Source: a virus
Virus record (IMG/VR): IMGVR_UViG_3300031977_000170
Coordinates: 1-24,925 of that record
DNA length: 24,925 nucleotides
Direction: 5' to 3' (one strand)
Shown here: piece by piece, positions 24,497-24,925 of the stretch
Position numbering within the stretch: position 1 is the stretch's first letter
How the letters are laid out: every line of letters begins with the position of its first letter
Translations under genes and position numbers: made by a program
The notes under the pieces: generated by a model
The model's input: only the letters and a program-made list of their open reading frames with translations
Database searches by the model: none
What the model was told of the DNA's origin: nothing

Positions 24497-24824
24497 ACCT
24501 AGTGTCTCCACTTCCACCTAGTGTTCCCTTATCCTTACGCTTCTGTAGCTTGGCTAAGTTCTGTGAGGCTATCATACCTAACGTTAAGTTAAGATCGTCA
24601 GCCAGTGCAGCGCAGTACCACAGTACATCCCCTATCTCACTGGCTATGTCCTCTCGCCATGTGTCAGGTCTTTTGTCAGGTCCATCCCGAATAAGTTTCT
24701 TTACCTTGTTGGCTACCTCACCTGCCTCACCTGCCATGCCCAATGCAGGATAGGTAATCTTATGTTGAGCAGGATAGATTGCTGTAGTAACGGCTGATCT
24801 TTGATATGAATTAAAATCAACCAT
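24495..24824 (-). CDS. mazG: MazG-like nucleotide pyrophosphohydrolase
   Basis: An all-alpha NTP pyrophosphatase-type protein, expected to hydrolyse (d)NTPs to monophosphates; in phages proposed to adjust nucleotide pools or alarmones of the host. In the 109-aa form the metal-binding motif is complete: E33xxE36 (GEAGEV) and E63xxD66 (SEIGDVLWY), with 26 residues between, inside the family's usual EXXE(12-28)EXXD spacing. QRSAVTTAIYP and ALGMAGEAGEVANKVKKLIRD are typical of the phage form. A longer frame begins at 24872, but its RBS would be only 1 nt from the ATG, whereas AAGGAG at 24839-24834 sits 9 nt before ATG 24824; I choose the latter. The start overlaps the upstream gene's stop by 8 nt. 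It runs opposite to the virion genes, so it belongs to an early or middle unit. Confidence 0.87.
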   Translation of the reverse strand: MVDFNSYQRSAVTTAIYPAQHKITYPALGMAGEAGEVANKVKKLIRDGPDKRPDTWREDIASEIGDVLWYCAALADDLNLTLGMIASQNLAKLQKRKDKGTLGGSGDTR

Positions 24825-24924
24825 GTCGTACTTCTCCTTCAGAAACTGCTCTGCTTCTTGCTTTAAGTTCATACTCCTTTACCCTTTTTAGTTGCTCAAA
24901 GTAGGCTTTATTAAACCCACGTAG
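24817..24924 (-). CDS. C-terminal end of an unidentified gene upstream of mazG
   Basis: An open frame enters from the window edge and ends in TGA at 24819-24817 (35 codons seen: LRGFNKAYFEQLKRVKEYEL, then KARSRAVSEGEVRHG). Its stop lies inside mazG's first codons as ATGGTTGA, the same 8-nt overlap found at two + strand junctions, which supports it as a real gene rather than a longer mazG N-terminus. It is basic and helical; too little is visible for a function. Confidence 0.5.
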   Translation of the reverse strand, partial: LRGFNKAYFEQLKRVKEYELKARSRAVSEGEVRHG

Positions 24925-24925
24925 C

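Noticed and set aside
24502-24753. 83-codon + frame opposite mazG
   Set aside because: The minus frame carries the complete EXXE-EXXD motif and a good RBS; the + frame has neither and starts in the terminator tail.
24824-24872. 16-residue N-terminal extension of MazG (start at 24872)
   Set aside because: RBS spacing is 1 nt, family proteins usually start near the DFNxYQ segment, and another plausible coding frame occupies this stretch.
1-24925. tRNA, rRNA, CRISPR array, IS element or att site
   Set aside because: Looked for cloverleaf-like segments, regularly spaced short repeats, terminal inverted repeats and transposase or integrase motifs; none seen. The repeats present are in-frame within structural genes.

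Overview
The window is one end of the late (virion) module of a tailed double-stranded DNA phage. It is AT-rich, with A/T-ending codons preferred throughout. The gene order and protein types fit a short-tailed (podovirus-like) phage of the kind common in marine metagenomes and in isolates on SAR11, SAR116 or roseobacter hosts. The supporting genes are a TerL nuclease, a large portal, a scaffold, an HK97-fold-like coat, a gp11-like adaptor, a gp12-like nozzle, a long fibre, and a block of very large internal proteins. The host assignment is inference from protein resemblance and base composition; no host gene is present. There are no tRNA, rRNA, IS, CRISPR or integrase sequences.

Layout on the + strand, all co-directional from 2 to 24463: 3' part of terL (2-880); portal (891-3029); a small gene overlapping the portal tail (2965-3180); a 679-aa mosaic virion protein (3173-5212); scaffold (5286-6158); a 255-bp control region with a near-consensus sigma70-type promoter, a dyad across it and a structured leader (6159-6413); major capsid protein (6414-7511); a small probable decoration protein (7526-8002); a GC-rich hairpin (8015-8038); head-tail adaptor (8063-8791) and nozzle (8791-10566); a 1379-aa fibre ending in a glycine-rich tip (10568-14707); a fibre/tail assembly chaperone-like gene (14719-15048); a small conserved gene (15069-15290); a one-TM holin-like gene (15316-15570); then the probable internal/ejection block of 1139, 65, 172, 374 and 1206 aa (15581-24463). 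A strong bidirectional terminator (24469-24496) separates this from a convergent minus-strand unit carrying a MazG-like pyrophosphohydrolase (24824-24495) and the end of an upstream gene that overlaps it.

Working model: TerL packages DNA through the portal into a scaffolded shell. The coat is probably made in excess from its own promoter just upstream, with the hairpin after the decoration gene a candidate for limiting tail-gene expression. Adaptor, nozzle and fibre close the head, and the large helical proteins are probably carried inside and released at infection. The most unusual feature is in the 1139-aa protein: an unbroken 11-residue periodicity over about 234 residues (811-1044), first as six 22-residue units and then as about nine 11-residue units, with Asn at a fixed position. 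The capsid leader and the short MA[QE]GG motif shared by two otherwise different virion proteins are the next most interesting signals.
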